DNA of 64,000 nucleotides from positions 30,094 through 94,093 of IMG/VR virus record IMGVR_UViG_3300042988_001309. The stretch is one strand, 5' to 3'. The position numbers and the translations under genes are program-made. The notes under the pieces are model-generated. The model saw only the letters and a program-made list of their open reading frames with translations. It ran no database searches and had not been told where the DNA came from. Source of the stretch: a virus. Below are positions 17,801 through 25,573 of the stretch, piece after piece. How positions within the stretch are numbered: position 1 is the first letter of the stretch; every line of letters begins with the position of its first letter.

Positions 17801-20800
17801 CCAGGCGATCAAGATGGCCATCGGCCCCGCCGCGGCACGCGCCTACCTCGCCGGTGGGCTCTCCCTGGTCGCTCAGGAAGGCAACACGCTCGCCCAGCCG
17901 CGCGACAACGCCCGCGGCGTGCTGGCCCGTGTCCTGGAAGCGCGTGACGCCCAGACCCCGCTCGACCCGACGCTCATCTCCGCCCTGCTGGCCGTCAACC
18001 CCGAGCTGCTCCCGATCCAGTACCGGCCGGTGGTGCGCCAGCCTCGGGTCACCCTCAACCTCGTCGGCGACCCGCTGCCGCCGGTGAAGGTGGGCCTCCC
18101 CATCGGTGGGCCCGACCCGGCATCGCTGATGCCGTCACTCGACGTGACGCTCCCACCGCCGGTGGCGCTCCCCGCCGCCGACGCCGACCTCTCGATCCCT
18201 GCCGGGCCTGATCTGACCGGCACGCCGCCGGTGCAGATGTTGGCCGAGATCGAGGTGGGCAACCGCATGGCCCACGCCAACGGCGAGCCCCGGCCGTGGC
18301 TGATGGAGAGGGCGGCCAGCGCTCTGGCCAACGCCATCGAGGGCTACGTCTGGGAGACCTGGGACGGTGGGCCGGGAAGCGCCCACGACCAGAAGTTCAA
18401 CACCCAACAGGTCGACGTGCCCGCCGGTGAGGCCGTCATCCGCCTGCTGTCGAGGGACGTGACCAACTTCGGGATGGTCACCGACGTGGCCCGCCAGAGT
18501 GCCACGGCCGAGATCGTCGGCAAGATGGTCGACTCCTGGAACGGCGACCAATACAGCTTCCGCTACGGGTCCAACAAGCCCCCCACGGGCCTGTCCGGTC
18601 CGGCCATGGCCGACGTGGCCATCAACCTCGTCAACAAGTTGCTCGGCGACCCCGGCCCTGACGCCAACCCCGAGCCCGGCCGCCCGAACCGTGGCTGGGT
18701 GGGCCGCGCCGACTCCAACATGCGCATGATGATGGCCCTCGCCATGGTCCCCAAGGTCCGCGACGACGGGACGATCTCCGGGCGGGGCGAGCGCCTGGTG
18801 TTCCAGGCCCTCGACACGATCTCCAAGGCCCAGCTCAACGAGCTGGGCGGCCGCTACGACCTCACCAAGCTGTCGATGCCCTCGATCGACCAGCTCCGCG
18901 GCATGAAGTTCTTTCGCCCGGTGGCGGCCACCTACCAGCGGGCCGTGCTCAACGGCGACGACCCGATCGCCGCGGTCGACGCCCTCATCGACAACATCGG
19001 GCCGCTCAACCTCGCCGTCACGGGGTCCACCAGCTACGACTCGCCGACCCAGAAACTGCGCTTCCACGACCTGATGCAGCAGGCCGGGAACGGCATCGTG
19101 CGCGCTGCGCTCCCGCCGCACAGTTCGGCGCCGGGCACCGGCGCCAACAAGTGGCGCTTCGTCATGACCGGCGACCTCTACGTCGAGCTGGGAGTCGACA
19201 TCGGCGACCCCCAGGCGACCACGATCGAGTTCACCATGGCCTGGAACGCCGCCATGGCCAAGCTCGACGAGTACGACAAGAAGTACCCCGGCATCAAGGA
19301 CAGCCCCGAGGCGTTCACCTCGGCCCGGTTGTCGGGCGCCCGCAAGGCGATGCTCAACGCCGCCAAGAAAGAATGGGACGCCCTCCAGAACGGCTCGCGC
19401 AAGCCGCTCAAGCTCACCGACTACTCGGCGGTGCCGAGGGCCAAGTCGCCCGACCCGGCGCTCGATCCCCAGCTGGCGATCATCGCCCCCGGCTCCGGCC
19501 CGGTCGTCGTCCCCTACTGGCTCGACGCCAAACAGCTCCCCAACACCAAGGCCTACTTCGACGCCCGAGGCGCCGCTGGGGACCGGGGCCGCAAGGTGGC
19601 TGGCCGCGAGGTGTCCGGGGCGCTCGACGCCCGCTACGCCAACGACCCGGCGGGACGGGCCGACCTCGACGACCTGATCGGCGCGGTCACCGTCGGGCTC
19701 CCCGGCGACAAGGTCGGCGATGTCACCTTGGCCGCCTACTCGGCCGCCGCCAACCCGGCCGCCATCCACCCCCTCGACGCCGCCTACAACGCCGCGGCCG
19801 AGATGGTCATGACCTACAAGCTCGACCGTGCCACGGCCGACGTGAACAGCCAGGGCGACCTGCCCGGCCTCAACGACATCGAGTCGGCGATCTCCGACGA
19901 CGGCAACCGGGCCGTCATCTCGGCGATCTATCGGGCCCAGATCAACGCCAACGCCCGCCCGGTGGTCAACACCCTCGTCGCCGCCCAGACCCTGGTGCGC
20001 CACGGGCAGATGAACCAGAGCGAATACGACTCCCTGGTGAACGTGGTGCAGTCCACCTACCGCCAGCGAGCCATGGCGTCCTCGTTCGCCGCCGCCCGAG
20101 CCCGCATCGGGGCGATCAACACCGCCACCTACAGCGGCATCGCCTACGACGACCCGGCAGTGGCTCACGCCATGGCCAAGGTCGCCGAGTTCGACATCGT
20201 CGCCGACATCCCCGACGAGTCCAAGGTGGTGGCCACCAACGCCGCCATCGCCGTCATCGCCGCCGCCGACATCTTGAACCCCGGCTGGGAGTTCGACGAC
20301 GACCTCAAGGGCCAGGTCTGGAACGCCGCCACCGACGCCGCCAACGCCGCCCATGAGCTGCGCTCCAACGGCGAGCCGACCTCGATGGTGTTCAACCCCG
20401 ACGGGGCGCTCACCTTCCTCGGCTACGGCGACCGGGCCCCCGAGCAGATCCTCGACGGGACGGTCCACCACGTCCTGGCCCGGCGCTCCAGCCACGTCAT
20501 GGACGTGCCGGTGGCGCTCGACTCGCACGTCAACAACGGCGCCTACTACGTGGACGACCCACTCGGCGTGCTGGCCGACGAGGCGCTCGACGAGACGATC
20601 AAGAACATGGAGCGGGGCCTGCCGGGCTCCAAGCTGGCGGCCAACATCTTGCGCGACGACGGGGGAGCGGTCTACGACGGCCTGCTCCAGGCGATCTATC
20701 TGGCCCAGGGCTACAGCGTCGAGCCCGACATCATCTCCGAGTCCGAGTGGAACCTCGACGTGCAGAGCGAGTTCGGCTTCGCCCGCGGCGTGGGCCCGGC

Positions 20801-21392
20801 CGACTCCGGCGGTGAGCAATGGGGCGACGTGATCCCCGACCACCCGGCCGACCAGTACCGCACCGGCATCTGGCGTGGTGGCAACTCGGGGATGTCGGCC
20901 TACGGCGCTGGCGTCTACATGGCCATCGGCGTGCAGACGGGAGCCGCGGCCGTTGCCGACATGGCGAGCCGGGTGTCGACGGCTCGGACCTATTCGGGGA
21001 GTTCCAACACCTACAACTTCTCGACGCCCACCGCGGCGGCAACGGCGGCGGCCGACTACAAGGCCCGCAACCCGCACGCCTCGGTGACGGTGAGGGGGCT
21101 CCGGGTCGAGGTCAGCGACCAGCGCGTCATCCGGGGCACGATCAAGCGTGACGCCCGCCTGGTCCCCGGCGGTCAGGACCAAGCCGAGGTGCTCGGCAAA
21201 CAGCTCCAGGCCATGTTGCGCAAGGACCCCCGCTACAAGGACAACGACGCCCTCATCTCCGCTGTCGGCAACCCCGGCATCGCCGCCCCGCTGTATGGCT
21301 ACGACGGCTACAAGGCCAACGACGGCGCCGACTACTTCGTGCTCCACAACCGTGGGGCGATCCGCATCGTCGACAACGACATTAAGGTTTGA
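14850..21392 (+). CDS. Giant virion-effector-like protein with C-terminal ART-like module
   Basis: 2180 aa. Residues 20-61 are the tag motif, followed by about 80 residues of Pro/Ala/Ser linker and two related approximately 100-aa repeats (15391-15700 and 15910-16190). A very long region without recognised domains comes next. The C-terminal 180 residues have WRGG (Arg 2009), GAGVYMA around 2019-2025, and DYFVLHNRGAIRIV at the end. That layout resembles ART-like toxin domains of phage MuF proteins (RG, then GxGxY, then a terminal VLNR-type strand). No ExE motif is obvious. The ATG is chosen from the open frame; GGTGGC precedes it by six bases and there is no clear ribosome site. It may be loaded into heads and ejected with DNA (inference). 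Confidence 0.7.
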   Translation: MAFVWRWAPGEVKATVAGTANRFGNLGGSQINAAKLVSLVTRAAVPGRPGAAARATLTRFGYDAAGNPLSGQGPTVAQMAAAANVPGPNVPNAPSPSSPNAPGAPSTPNAPSAPSAPLPPPQPTAPNAPGPVSSSTPGPGAPSAAALPAMPSVPGSVAGANTVPVLDANGSPRPVMTVDKVDDFPTSNAIVDSSIILSDALTEVVTTMGGTYGDDTPENYTAVNAFVTEAAQTLVDLDLAANFDAGLGANHRPWPTADQLYTAVTRGYQAAWQSVAKLHGDTPSDQSTTDEVLTPGPGWHSPMTGRDYPGMPADVPLPDYFDNVTMGPEPTLPSGSPRPPLRLPDPNLPQRPTVIVNQDGRLFSLMASISSAFRTTYGKDSPERRIAIGAFLAETSQSATDFGFKPTGWGSFANGKSPTDEQLMVIADRGRRSAFQSVADFHDAQLAPAAVTERDDIYLPDRGEQTIKVNSLTDVVDDATLPYVEIPPSWGNGGPGAAKRPSDAELAWKFSLDYGAPGTVAQRLAYNTWAVWASKWRRNDPAKYRVLAMSTAEAQGIEENARFDMVTRVLAHPSTEAIAVPGSRSVQDTEHREWVELPAGAGAPDPRANPGKTYTAAGLRDGSDPYVPRPVGLARSGSAFDKLIDNPIDAEWMTSHGYPPDPVLLAVAQSAWADAVNERTFYAERRGYSVIPSINTIVLDAETDIARRLADAQWSRTQDPPVPINLGWGDGVKDDDYSVLTDPYLFGPNGRTGAKNLWDLNFDAWEKMGGDRSSVIARSTQLIADHKYAPDDVTPLLRTDFRRGSPAIDIPHDYLDAYLKTGGMDVARRDRSVLAQNDQFAMLSFTPDSAYAQWIAVDIAKRRVDGEATRHDDMIQARIDDATAQDLIAFAQGLAGVDVSDPTAPQYPAGRDTYIVALAAMGNQFDQLPKIISGNDIDAAKAAAVTAVKAASMAQLPGLEAALAFAKSGDPNDDYGWADLDAEYQAIKMAIGPAAARAYLAGGLSLVAQEGNTLAQPRDNARGVLARVLEARDAQTPLDPTLISALLAVNPELLPIQYRPVVRQPRVTLNLVGDPLPPVKVGLPIGGPDPASLMPSLDVTLPPPVALPAADADLSIPAGPDLTGTPPVQMLAEIEVGNRMAHANGEPRPWLMERAASALANAIEGYVWETWDGGPGSAHDQKFNTQQVDVPAGEAVIRLLSRDVTNFGMVTDVARQSATAEIVGKMVDSWNGDQYSFRYGSNKPPTGLSGPAMADVAINLVNKLLGDPGPDANPEPGRPNRGWVGRADSNMRMMMALAMVPKVRDDGTISGRGERLVFQALDTISKAQLNELGGRYDLTKLSMPSIDQLRGMKFFRPVAATYQRAVLNGDDPIAAVDALIDNIGPLNLAVTGSTSYDSPTQKLRFHDLMQQAGNGIVRAALPPHSSAPGTGANKWRFVMTGDLYVELGVDIGDPQATTIEFTMAWNAAMAKLDEYDKKYPGIKDSPEAFTSARLSGARKAMLNAAKKEWDALQNGSRKPLKLTDYSAVPRAKSPDPALDPQLAIIAPGSGPVVVPYWLDAKQLPNTKAYFDARGAAGDRGRKVAGREVSGALDARYANDPAGRADLDDLIGAVTVGLPGDKVGDVTLAAYSAAANPAAIHPLDAAYNAAAEMVMTYKLDRATADVNSQGDLPGLNDIESAISDDGNRAVISAIYRAQINANARPVVNTLVAAQTLVRHGQMNQSEYDSLVNVVQSTYRQRAMASSFAAARARIGAINTATYSGIAYDDPAVAHAMAKVAEFDIVADIPDESKVVATNAAIAVIAAADILNPGWEFDDDLKGQVWNAATDAANAAHELRSNGEPTSMVFNPDGALTFLGYGDRAPEQILDGTVHHVLARRSSHVMDVPVALDSHVNNGAYYVDDPLGVLADEALDETIKNMERGLPGSKLAANILRDDGGAVYDGLLQAIYLAQGYSVEPDIISESEWNLDVQSEFGFARGVGPADSGGEQWGDVIPDHPADQYRTGIWRGGNSGMSAYGAGVYMAIGVQTGAAAVADMASRVSTARTYSGSSNTYNFSTPTAAATAAADYKARNPHASVTVRGLRVEVSDQRVIRGTIKRDARLVPGGQDQAEVLGKQLQAMLRKDPRYKDNDALISAVGNPGIAAPLYGYDGYKANDGADYFVLHNRGAIRIVDNDIKV
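14907..15032 (+). repeat. Tag motif copy 3 (in the 2180-aa protein, residues 20-61)
   Basis: ANRFGNLGGSQINAAKLVSL ... ARATLTRFG. It shares a 53-nt identical block with copy 1 although the first half differs, so the exchange covered only part of the motif. Confidence 0.85.
15391..16190 (+). repeat. Two internal protein repeats of the 2180-aa protein
   Basis: The units share TTxGxTYGxDxPE-type starts, then AxxAFxxExxQ, a Phe/Gly-rich turn, P(T)xxQL, and AxQSVAxxHxD. They are separated by a Pro-rich linker. Confidence 0.6.
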
Positions 21393-21397
21393 GCCCC

Positions 21398-21793
21398 ATG
21401 ATCGACGCACAGGCCCGCATCGCTTTCGGCCAGCGCCTCGACGAGGCCGCCAAGTGGCCGCCGCTGTGCTTCCACTTCGCCGGGTCGCCGTCATCGTTCA
21501 TCGGCCCTCGGGTCAACCTCGACGAGGGGACCATGACCGAGGACCTCGCCGCCGAGGTGGAGGCCGCCGAGCTGTACGCCCAGACGTGGACGGGCACCTA
21601 CGAACAGTTCCTCCACGACGTGTGGCGTCCGGCGTTCGACGAGTGGATGGACCTCAACGAGGCCGCCATCGAGGAACGGGCGCACGCCTACCGGCTCGCC
21701 GACGGCAAGCTCGACGACGAGGAGCGAGCGGCGCCGCTGGTGCGCCTCGATCGGCCGGGGCCCGTCATCGACCCCGACGACGAACTGTTCTGA
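21398..21793 (+). CDS. Hypothetical protein following the 2180-aa gene
   Basis: 131 aa, acidic and helix-rich (EVEAAELYAQTWTGTYEQFL). The ATG at 21398 is chosen over the TTG at 21389, which overlaps the preceding stop. It is the last gene before a terminator. Like the gene at 14502, it is positioned where a toxin's cognate immunity protein would be. No family is recognised. Confidence 0.6.
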   Translation: MIDAQARIAFGQRLDEAAKWPPLCFHFAGSPSSFIGPRVNLDEGTMTEDLAAEVEAAELYAQTWTGTYEQFLHDVWRPAFDEWMDLNEAAIEERAHAYRLADGKLDDEERAAPLVRLDRPGPVIDPDDELF

Positions 21794-21800
21794 GACGCGC

Positions 21801-21843
21801 AACAGGCCGACTCCGAGAGGTGCGCGCTCCGGGTCGGCCTGTT
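21801..21843. terminator. Intrinsic terminator stem-loop
   Basis: AACAGGCCGAC and GTCGGCCTGTT form a perfect 11-bp stem around a 21-nt loop, directly after the gene ending at 21793. The AA/TT ends allow function in both directions. It also separates + strand transcription from the minus-strand tRNA. Confidence 0.75.
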
Positions 21844-21877
21844 ACTGGGCGGCCCCGGGGGGACGGGACACTGCCAG

Positions 21878-21953
21878 TGGCACCGACCGGATTTGAACCG
21901 GCGACCTCCTGGTTATGAGCCAGGCGAGCACATCCGAACTGCTCCACGGTGCG
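21878..21953 (-). tRNA. tRNA-Met (CAT), initiator-like
   Basis: Read on the minus strand it folds as a 76-nt cloverleaf. The acceptor pairs G2-G7 with C66-C71 and has a C1xC72 mismatch, a hallmark of bacterial initiator tRNA. The anticodon arm is CCTGG-CTCATAA-CCAGG with anticodon CAT, and the T-arm has TTCAAAT. The three consecutive G:C pairs expected in an initiator anticodon stem are incomplete (T:A at the first). No 3' CCA is encoded. It is the only gene seen on this strand. Confidence 0.8.
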
Positions 21954-21978
21954 GGGTGCATCATGCCACAGAGGTTCT

Positions 21979-22020
21979 GGTCAAGGTGACTTGACCTAGA
22001 GGGATACCAGTCATTATGGT
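21979..22020 (+). promoter_or_regulatory. Leaderless promoter overlapped by operator palindrome
   Basis: GGTCAA-GGTGAC-TTGACC (21979-21996) is a perfect palindrome. Its TTGACC serves as -35, 18 bp before TATGGT (22015-22020). The ATG of the next gene is six bases after the -10, so the transcript is predicted to start at the start codon. Confidence 0.75.
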
Positions 22021-22026
22021 GACCTC

Positions 22027-22398
22027 ATGACCACTTCCCAGAACCTCACCCCAGACACCAAGGTCGAGATCATGTTGATCGACGACGGCTACTACGGGGC
22101 CGCCGACGTGACGCTGGGCTCGCTCGATGCCTATCTGGACCTCCTCGCCATCAACGACCAACTCCTCCTCGCCCTCAACGACGGCCTCGGCCGCCATGAG
22201 TGGGTCCCGACCGAGCCGCTGGAGGCCCGCTCGGTGACCGTGGACGTGTGCATCAACGGCTGGGTCACCTGTGGCGGCAAGATCACCCTCGCCCGGGTCG
22301 TCGAGCTGGCCGCCGACCGCGGTGGCGCCGCCGATGCCCTCGCCGCCGCCGCTGCCGAGCTGCTCGACAGCCTCCCCGCTGAACGGCGCCAGTCATGA
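22027..22398 (+). CDS. Hypothetical protein, first gene of a small-gene operon
   Basis: 123 aa, acidic. It has a beta-rich first half and an Ala-rich C-terminal helix (GGAADALAAAAAELL). It lies six bases after a TATGGT -10 with no ribosome site, so it is probably translated from a leaderless mRNA. It heads a chain of overlapping tiny genes to 24754. Function unknown. Confidence 0.65.
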   Translation: MTTSQNLTPDTKVEIMLIDDGYYGAADVTLGSLDAYLDLLAINDQLLLALNDGLGRHEWVPTEPLEARSVTVDVCINGWVTCGGKITLARVVELAADRGGAADALAAAAAELLDSLPAERRQS

Positions 22399-22922
22399 AG
22401 TCCAAGGACATCGAGGCCATCATCGGCCAGACCCGCATCATCCAGCCCCCCAACTCGACCTGGAAGCCGCCCACCATCGGGCGCATCCTCGGGGTCGGCT
22501 ACGACGCCGGGAACGGCTGGACCCGCTACGAGCCGCGCAAGCGCCCCGGCGCTCGGGGCATCTTGGTCGAGGTGCCCGACACCGGCTTCCACATCCCGGC
22601 GGACGAGCGCAACGCGCGGAGCCTGGACGGCCGCACCCGCAAAGAGGTCGTGCCCCCCGCCCACGTTCTGGCCGTGGACCCCGACACGTTCTGGGCCGAG
22701 CTGGACGCCCAGACCGAGCGCCAGCGGGCTCAGATGGACGCCGACAAGCGCTACATCCAGGACCTCGACGACGCCATGGAGCCCATCGTCGTCGCGCTGG
22801 CCGGGCTCGACATCGTGGCCTCACCCCAGGGCTACAACTCGCGCCTGACCATTTACCTGGACGCCGACAAGGCTCGCACCCTCGCCGACATCATCGCCCG
22901 AGGTCTGGCGGCCCAGTCGTGA
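22395..22922 (+). CDS. Hypothetical protein
   Basis: 175 aa. It begins MKSKDIEAIIGQTRIIQPPN with a globular basic N-half. A helical middle (ELDAQTERQRAQMDADKRYI) and a short C-terminal domain follow. ATGA overlap with its upstream neighbour and GTGA with the next. No recognised family. Confidence 0.6.
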   Translation: MKSKDIEAIIGQTRIIQPPNSTWKPPTIGRILGVGYDAGNGWTRYEPRKRPGARGILVEVPDTGFHIPADERNARSLDGRTRKEVVPPAHVLAVDPDTFWAELDAQTERQRAQMDADKRYIQDLDDAMEPIVVALAGLDIVASPQGYNSRLTIYLDADKARTLADIIARGLAAQS

Positions 22923-23167
22923 CCGAGGTGATCTCCGAGCTGGAGCGGGTCCGCAACCAGCGCAATATGTACCTGGAGATCGGCGAGCGGGCCATGCGCG
23001 AGCGTGACGCCGCCCAGGCCGTCATCGCCGAGGTCCGCAAGCTCCACCGCCGCATCGACCGGGTCCACAACGACGAGCCCGAGTCGGTGTGCGCCGTGTG
23101 TCGCGAGGAGTGGCCGTGCGACACGATCGCCCTGCTGCCCCCGATCGAGGGCGACGACGATGAGTGA
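22919..23167 (+). CDS. Small coiled-coil/zinc-knuckle protein
   Basis: 82 aa from a GTG overlapping the previous stop. An N-terminal charged helix (about 1-45) is followed by CAVCREEWPC, a short Cys motif common in small actinobacterial and actinophage proteins that may bind zinc. The last residues are acidic. Role unknown. Confidence 0.6.
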   Translation: MTEVISELERVRNQRNMYLEIGERAMRERDAAQAVIAEVRKLHRRIDRVHNDEPESVCAVCREEWPCDTIALLPPIEGDDDE

Positions 23168-23450
23168 GACAAACGCCGACCACGTCCAGCGGGCTAGATC
23201 GGTTTACGTTGCCGACTGCTGTCCCTCATGTGCGTCGGTTGAACACCTCGCCTCGATTGTGTCGGCTCCTGGGGTGGTGGACCTCGACCCCGCACACACC
23301 GCCGAGATCCTGACGTGGCTAGTGGAACTAGGGCGTCTATCGATCGCCACCAAGTACACGACTGCGTGGGCGGCGTGGAGCAAGTTGTGGGATCACATCG
23401 ACACCTGCCCGCCCCATGTGGCCGAAGCACTCAGGAAGGTGACGTCATGA
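23160..23450 (+). CDS. Hypothetical protein
   Basis: 96 aa. It starts at ATG 23160, overlapping the upstream gene by 8 nt. It contains a Cys trio (DCCPSC) near residue 22 and several Trp in the C-half. Its codon use is less extreme in GC (more A/T third positions) than the neighbours, so it may be a recent acquisition. Confidence 0.6.
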   Translation: MSETNADHVQRARSVYVADCCPSCASVEHLASIVSAPGVVDLDPAHTAEILTWLVELGRLSIATKYTTAWAAWSKLWDHIDTCPPHVAEALRKVTS

Positions 23451-23605
23451 GCGCCTTCGATCAGTTCGTCGCCGAGGCGCAACGGTTCGCTGGGCTCAGC
23501 GAGCAGAGGATTCGCGCCATGTTCTACAGCGAGGCCGAGGTCTACGCCACGCTCGCGCTCGTCAACGCCACCCTGGCCGTGGCGCACAAGGACGAGGCGC
23601 CCTGA
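23447..23605 (+). CDS. Hypothetical small protein
   Basis: 52 aa, a single amphipathic helical unit (FDQFVAEAQRFAGLSEQRIR), coupled to its neighbours by ATGA overlaps. No family recognised. Confidence 0.55.
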   Translation: MSAFDQFVAEAQRFAGLSEQRIRAMFYSEAEVYATLALVNATLAVAHKDEAP

Positions 23606-23748
23606 TGGCCGACGACATCGAGTGGGAGTACGAGAAGGCGATCCGGCGGGCCGAGGCCACCCACGACTCCGACCGCGCCCTGGAGCTGTCAATCGGCCTT
23701 GCGCAGTATCGAACGATGTTCAAACCGGGAGGACCAAGCGATGGCTGA
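23605..23748 (+). CDS. Hypothetical small protein
   Basis: 47 aa. It starts with MADDIEWEYEKAIRRAEATH and ends FKPGGPSDG. The ATG overlaps the upstream stop by one base and it overlaps the next gene by 8 nt. It is too short to classify, but stop-start packing and codon pattern support it. Confidence 0.5.
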   Translation: MADDIEWEYEKAIRRAEATHDSDRALELSIGLAQYRTMFKPGGPSDG

Positions 23749-23875
23749 GTGTCGACCCATGCCCGCCAGGCAGACCTGGCTGTACGGCCCCGGCTATGTC
23801 CGGTTCCGGTCGCACGCCTATCACCGCCAGCTCAAGCGGGCGCGCACCTGGAAGATGCGCAGGAGGGCACGATGA
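23741..23875 (+). CDS. Hypothetical small basic protein
   Basis: 44 aa, rich in Arg, Tyr and Trp (WLYGPGYVRFRSHAYHRQLK, then a basic tail). It overlaps both neighbours. A net charge this positive suggests nucleic-acid contact, but nothing more can be said. Confidence 0.5.
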   Translation: MAECRPMPARQTWLYGPGYVRFRSHAYHRQLKRARTWKMRRRAR

Positions 23876-24123
23876 CCCACCGAGACGACCTTGAAGCCGT
23901 GTTACTCGCCCTACCGAGGGCAACAGCGAAACACTCAGCCGACGCGGTGATCGAGTTCTACCGCAACCCCGAGCGCCTCATGGCCCTGATCCGCGAGGTC
24001 CGCGGCCCGGTCGAGGAAGTGTTCTCGTCGGGGGTCAACCTCTGGTCGAGCAAGTTCTTCACCACCCACCTGCCCGATGACCGCGCCACATTGCTCGCCC
24101 GACGTTGGATGGAGGGGACATGA
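23872..24123 (+). CDS. Hypothetical protein
   Basis: 83 aa, helical, beginning MTHRDDLEAVLLALPRATAK. ATGA overlaps at both ends. No recognised family. Confidence 0.55.
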   Translation: MTHRDDLEAVLLALPRATAKHSADAVIEFYRNPERLMALIREVRGPVEEVFSSGVNLWSSKFFTTHLPDDRATLLARRWMEGT

Positions 24124-24323
24124 GCGACACGGAAGTCCAATACGGCCGCCGCCTCGACTGCGCCATGAACGGCTGCAACCCGCCACACGGCGACGACGGC
24201 ACCACCTACGCGTGGCCCGAGACCTGGGGCGAGCCCGATGTGACCGAGCCGCTCCCGATCAACAACCACGCCGCCGTGTGGGTGAAGCGGACCATCGTCA
24301 TCAGTGACTGGGAGGAAGCGTGA
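24120..24323 (+). CDS. Hypothetical protein
   Basis: 67 aa with CAMNGC and three Trp. The ATG overlaps the upstream stop and it ends in a GTGA overlap with the next gene. Not recognised. Confidence 0.55.
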   Translation: MSDTEVQYGRRLDCAMNGCNPPHGDDGTTYAWPETWGEPDVTEPLPINNHAAVWVKRTIVISDWEEA

Positions 24324-24754
24324 GCGCCGATCACCGCATCCATGTCACCGGCTGGGACGACGGCCCGGTGTACGAGCTGGAGTGCCTCCACGGCCCCGAC
24401 GAGTTCGTCCCGTACTACGAGCGACCCTCCGGCCCGTGCCGGTGCATCGAGGACTTCCCACCGGGCTGCACGATGTGCCTGCCGGTCGAGAACGACGACG
24501 ACCCGGACCACTACGGCTGTGAGAACTACGGCGAGGCCAACACCCTCGGCCCAGAGTGCCAGACCAACCCCGGAGCGCCCGGCGAGTGCTGGCTGACCGA
24601 CTTCTGGAACGAGCTGGGCACCGAGAACATCCACGGCGTCATGCACGGCCCCCCGCCGTGGGACATGGTCACCGAGGTCTCCGCCGACGAGTACCCCGAG
24701 ATGGGTCAAGACCCCGAGCAGGCCAAGGCCCGCCTCGACACGGCTGCGTCGTGA
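24320..24754 (+). CDS. Cysteine-rich hypothetical protein
   Basis: 144 aa from a GTG, with eight Cys including CxC and CTMC and an ECW-L-x-x-F motif in the middle. This resembles small zinc-binding actinophage proteins that carry a CW...W/F...NELG block. It is acidic overall. Last gene of the coupled run from 22027. Confidence 0.55.
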   Translation: MSADHRIHVTGWDDGPVYELECLHGPDEFVPYYERPSGPCRCIEDFPPGCTMCLPVENDDDPDHYGCENYGEANTLGPECQTNPGAPGECWLTDFWNELGTENIHGVMHGPPPWDMVTEVSADEYPEMGQDPEQAKARLDTAAS

Positions 24755-24810
24755 ACCTCTGCCCGTCATGGGTCGGCCCCTACATCACCCCGAGCGAAAG
24801 GAAAGTTGAC

Positions 24811-25233
24811 ATGACCGATGGAGCCCACCTGGGCCTCACTGCCGAGGCCTCCCTCGATGCCGTGCTGGGAAACGCGCGCCCGAAAGAGAACAGTGGGATG
24901 AACCCCGTGGAGATGCGCGACTACCTGATGAGCCAGAACCAGCCTGATGGCTACTCCGGCACCGCCGCCTACTGCGCGCGTCTCCTGCTGGAGGCGTTCC
25001 TCACCGAGCCCACACTGGCTCGCCTGCCCGGCGACGACGTGTGGGACCACTCCGATGGTTTCGAGAACCGCAAGCTCGTCACCAAGGGCCTGTGGAGCAC
25101 GCTGAAAGAGCGGGGCTCGGAGATCGCCGAGCTGGACCTCACCGGCTTCATGTGGGGCTGGGCCGTCAATGCCGCCCGGTTCTGCGTCGAGCTGGAGCCC
25201 GTGGCGAACCCGGCGATCATCACTGTCACCTGA
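24811..25233 (+). CDS. Hypothetical protein
   Basis: 140 aa from ATG 24811, preceded by GAAAGGAAAG. The middle is helix-rich (YCARLLLEAFLTEPTLARL) and a Trp-rich C-terminal helix (FMWGWAVNAARFCVEL) is typical of a compact single domain. No recognised family. Confidence 0.6.
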   Translation: MTDGAHLGLTAEASLDAVLGNARPKENSGMNPVEMRDYLMSQNQPDGYSGTAAYCARLLLEAFLTEPTLARLPGDDVWDHSDGFENRKLVTKGLWSTLKERGSEIAELDLTGFMWGWAVNAARFCVELEPVANPAIITVT

Positions 25234-25281
25234 GCCCGCCCATCAGAGTCATCGAGGTTGACCTGGTGCGATGATGGCGTC

Positions 25282-25572
25282 ATGCGGATCACCCTCGGGG
25301 CAGGACTGGAAGTGAAGGCCGGACCGCAAGGCGGGGCCGACCGCAACCGTGGGGGCGCCGAGCAACTGCGCCGCTACTGGACGGTCGGGCCCGGCGCGGC
25401 CCGTATCCGCTGGGGCACTCCCGGCGACTGGACGCGCTGCGTCCGCCAGCTCACCGAGCACATGGGCCCTCGCGCCCGTGGCTACTGCCAGCTCCGTCAT
25501 ATCGAGGCCACCGGCGTCGGGACCGGCTCCAAGCTGAACCCCGGCCGCCGCAAGGGCCGCAAGCGCGCGTGA
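25282..25572 (+). CDS. Small conserved actinophage head-region protein (LRRYW family)
   Basis: 96 aa. The core LRRYWTVGPGAARIRWGTPG followed by DWTRCVRQL and GYCQLRH-x-EATG resembles a family of short proteins that sit beside capsid genes in many actinophages. Their function is unknown. The tail is strongly basic (GRRKGRKRA). The ATG at 25282 is chosen over the one at 25258. There is no ribosome site, so the start may be leaderless. Confidence 0.65.
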   Translation: MRITLGAGLEVKAGPQGGADRNRGGAEQLRRYWTVGPGAARIRWGTPGDWTRCVRQLTEHMGPRARGYCQLRHIEATGVGTGSKLNPGRRKGRKRA

Positions 25573-25573
25573 C

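Noticed and set aside
18135-21494. Minus-strand open frame of about 1100 codons
   Set aside because: Antisense shadow of the 2180-aa gene, with the same low-complexity composition and no ribosome site.
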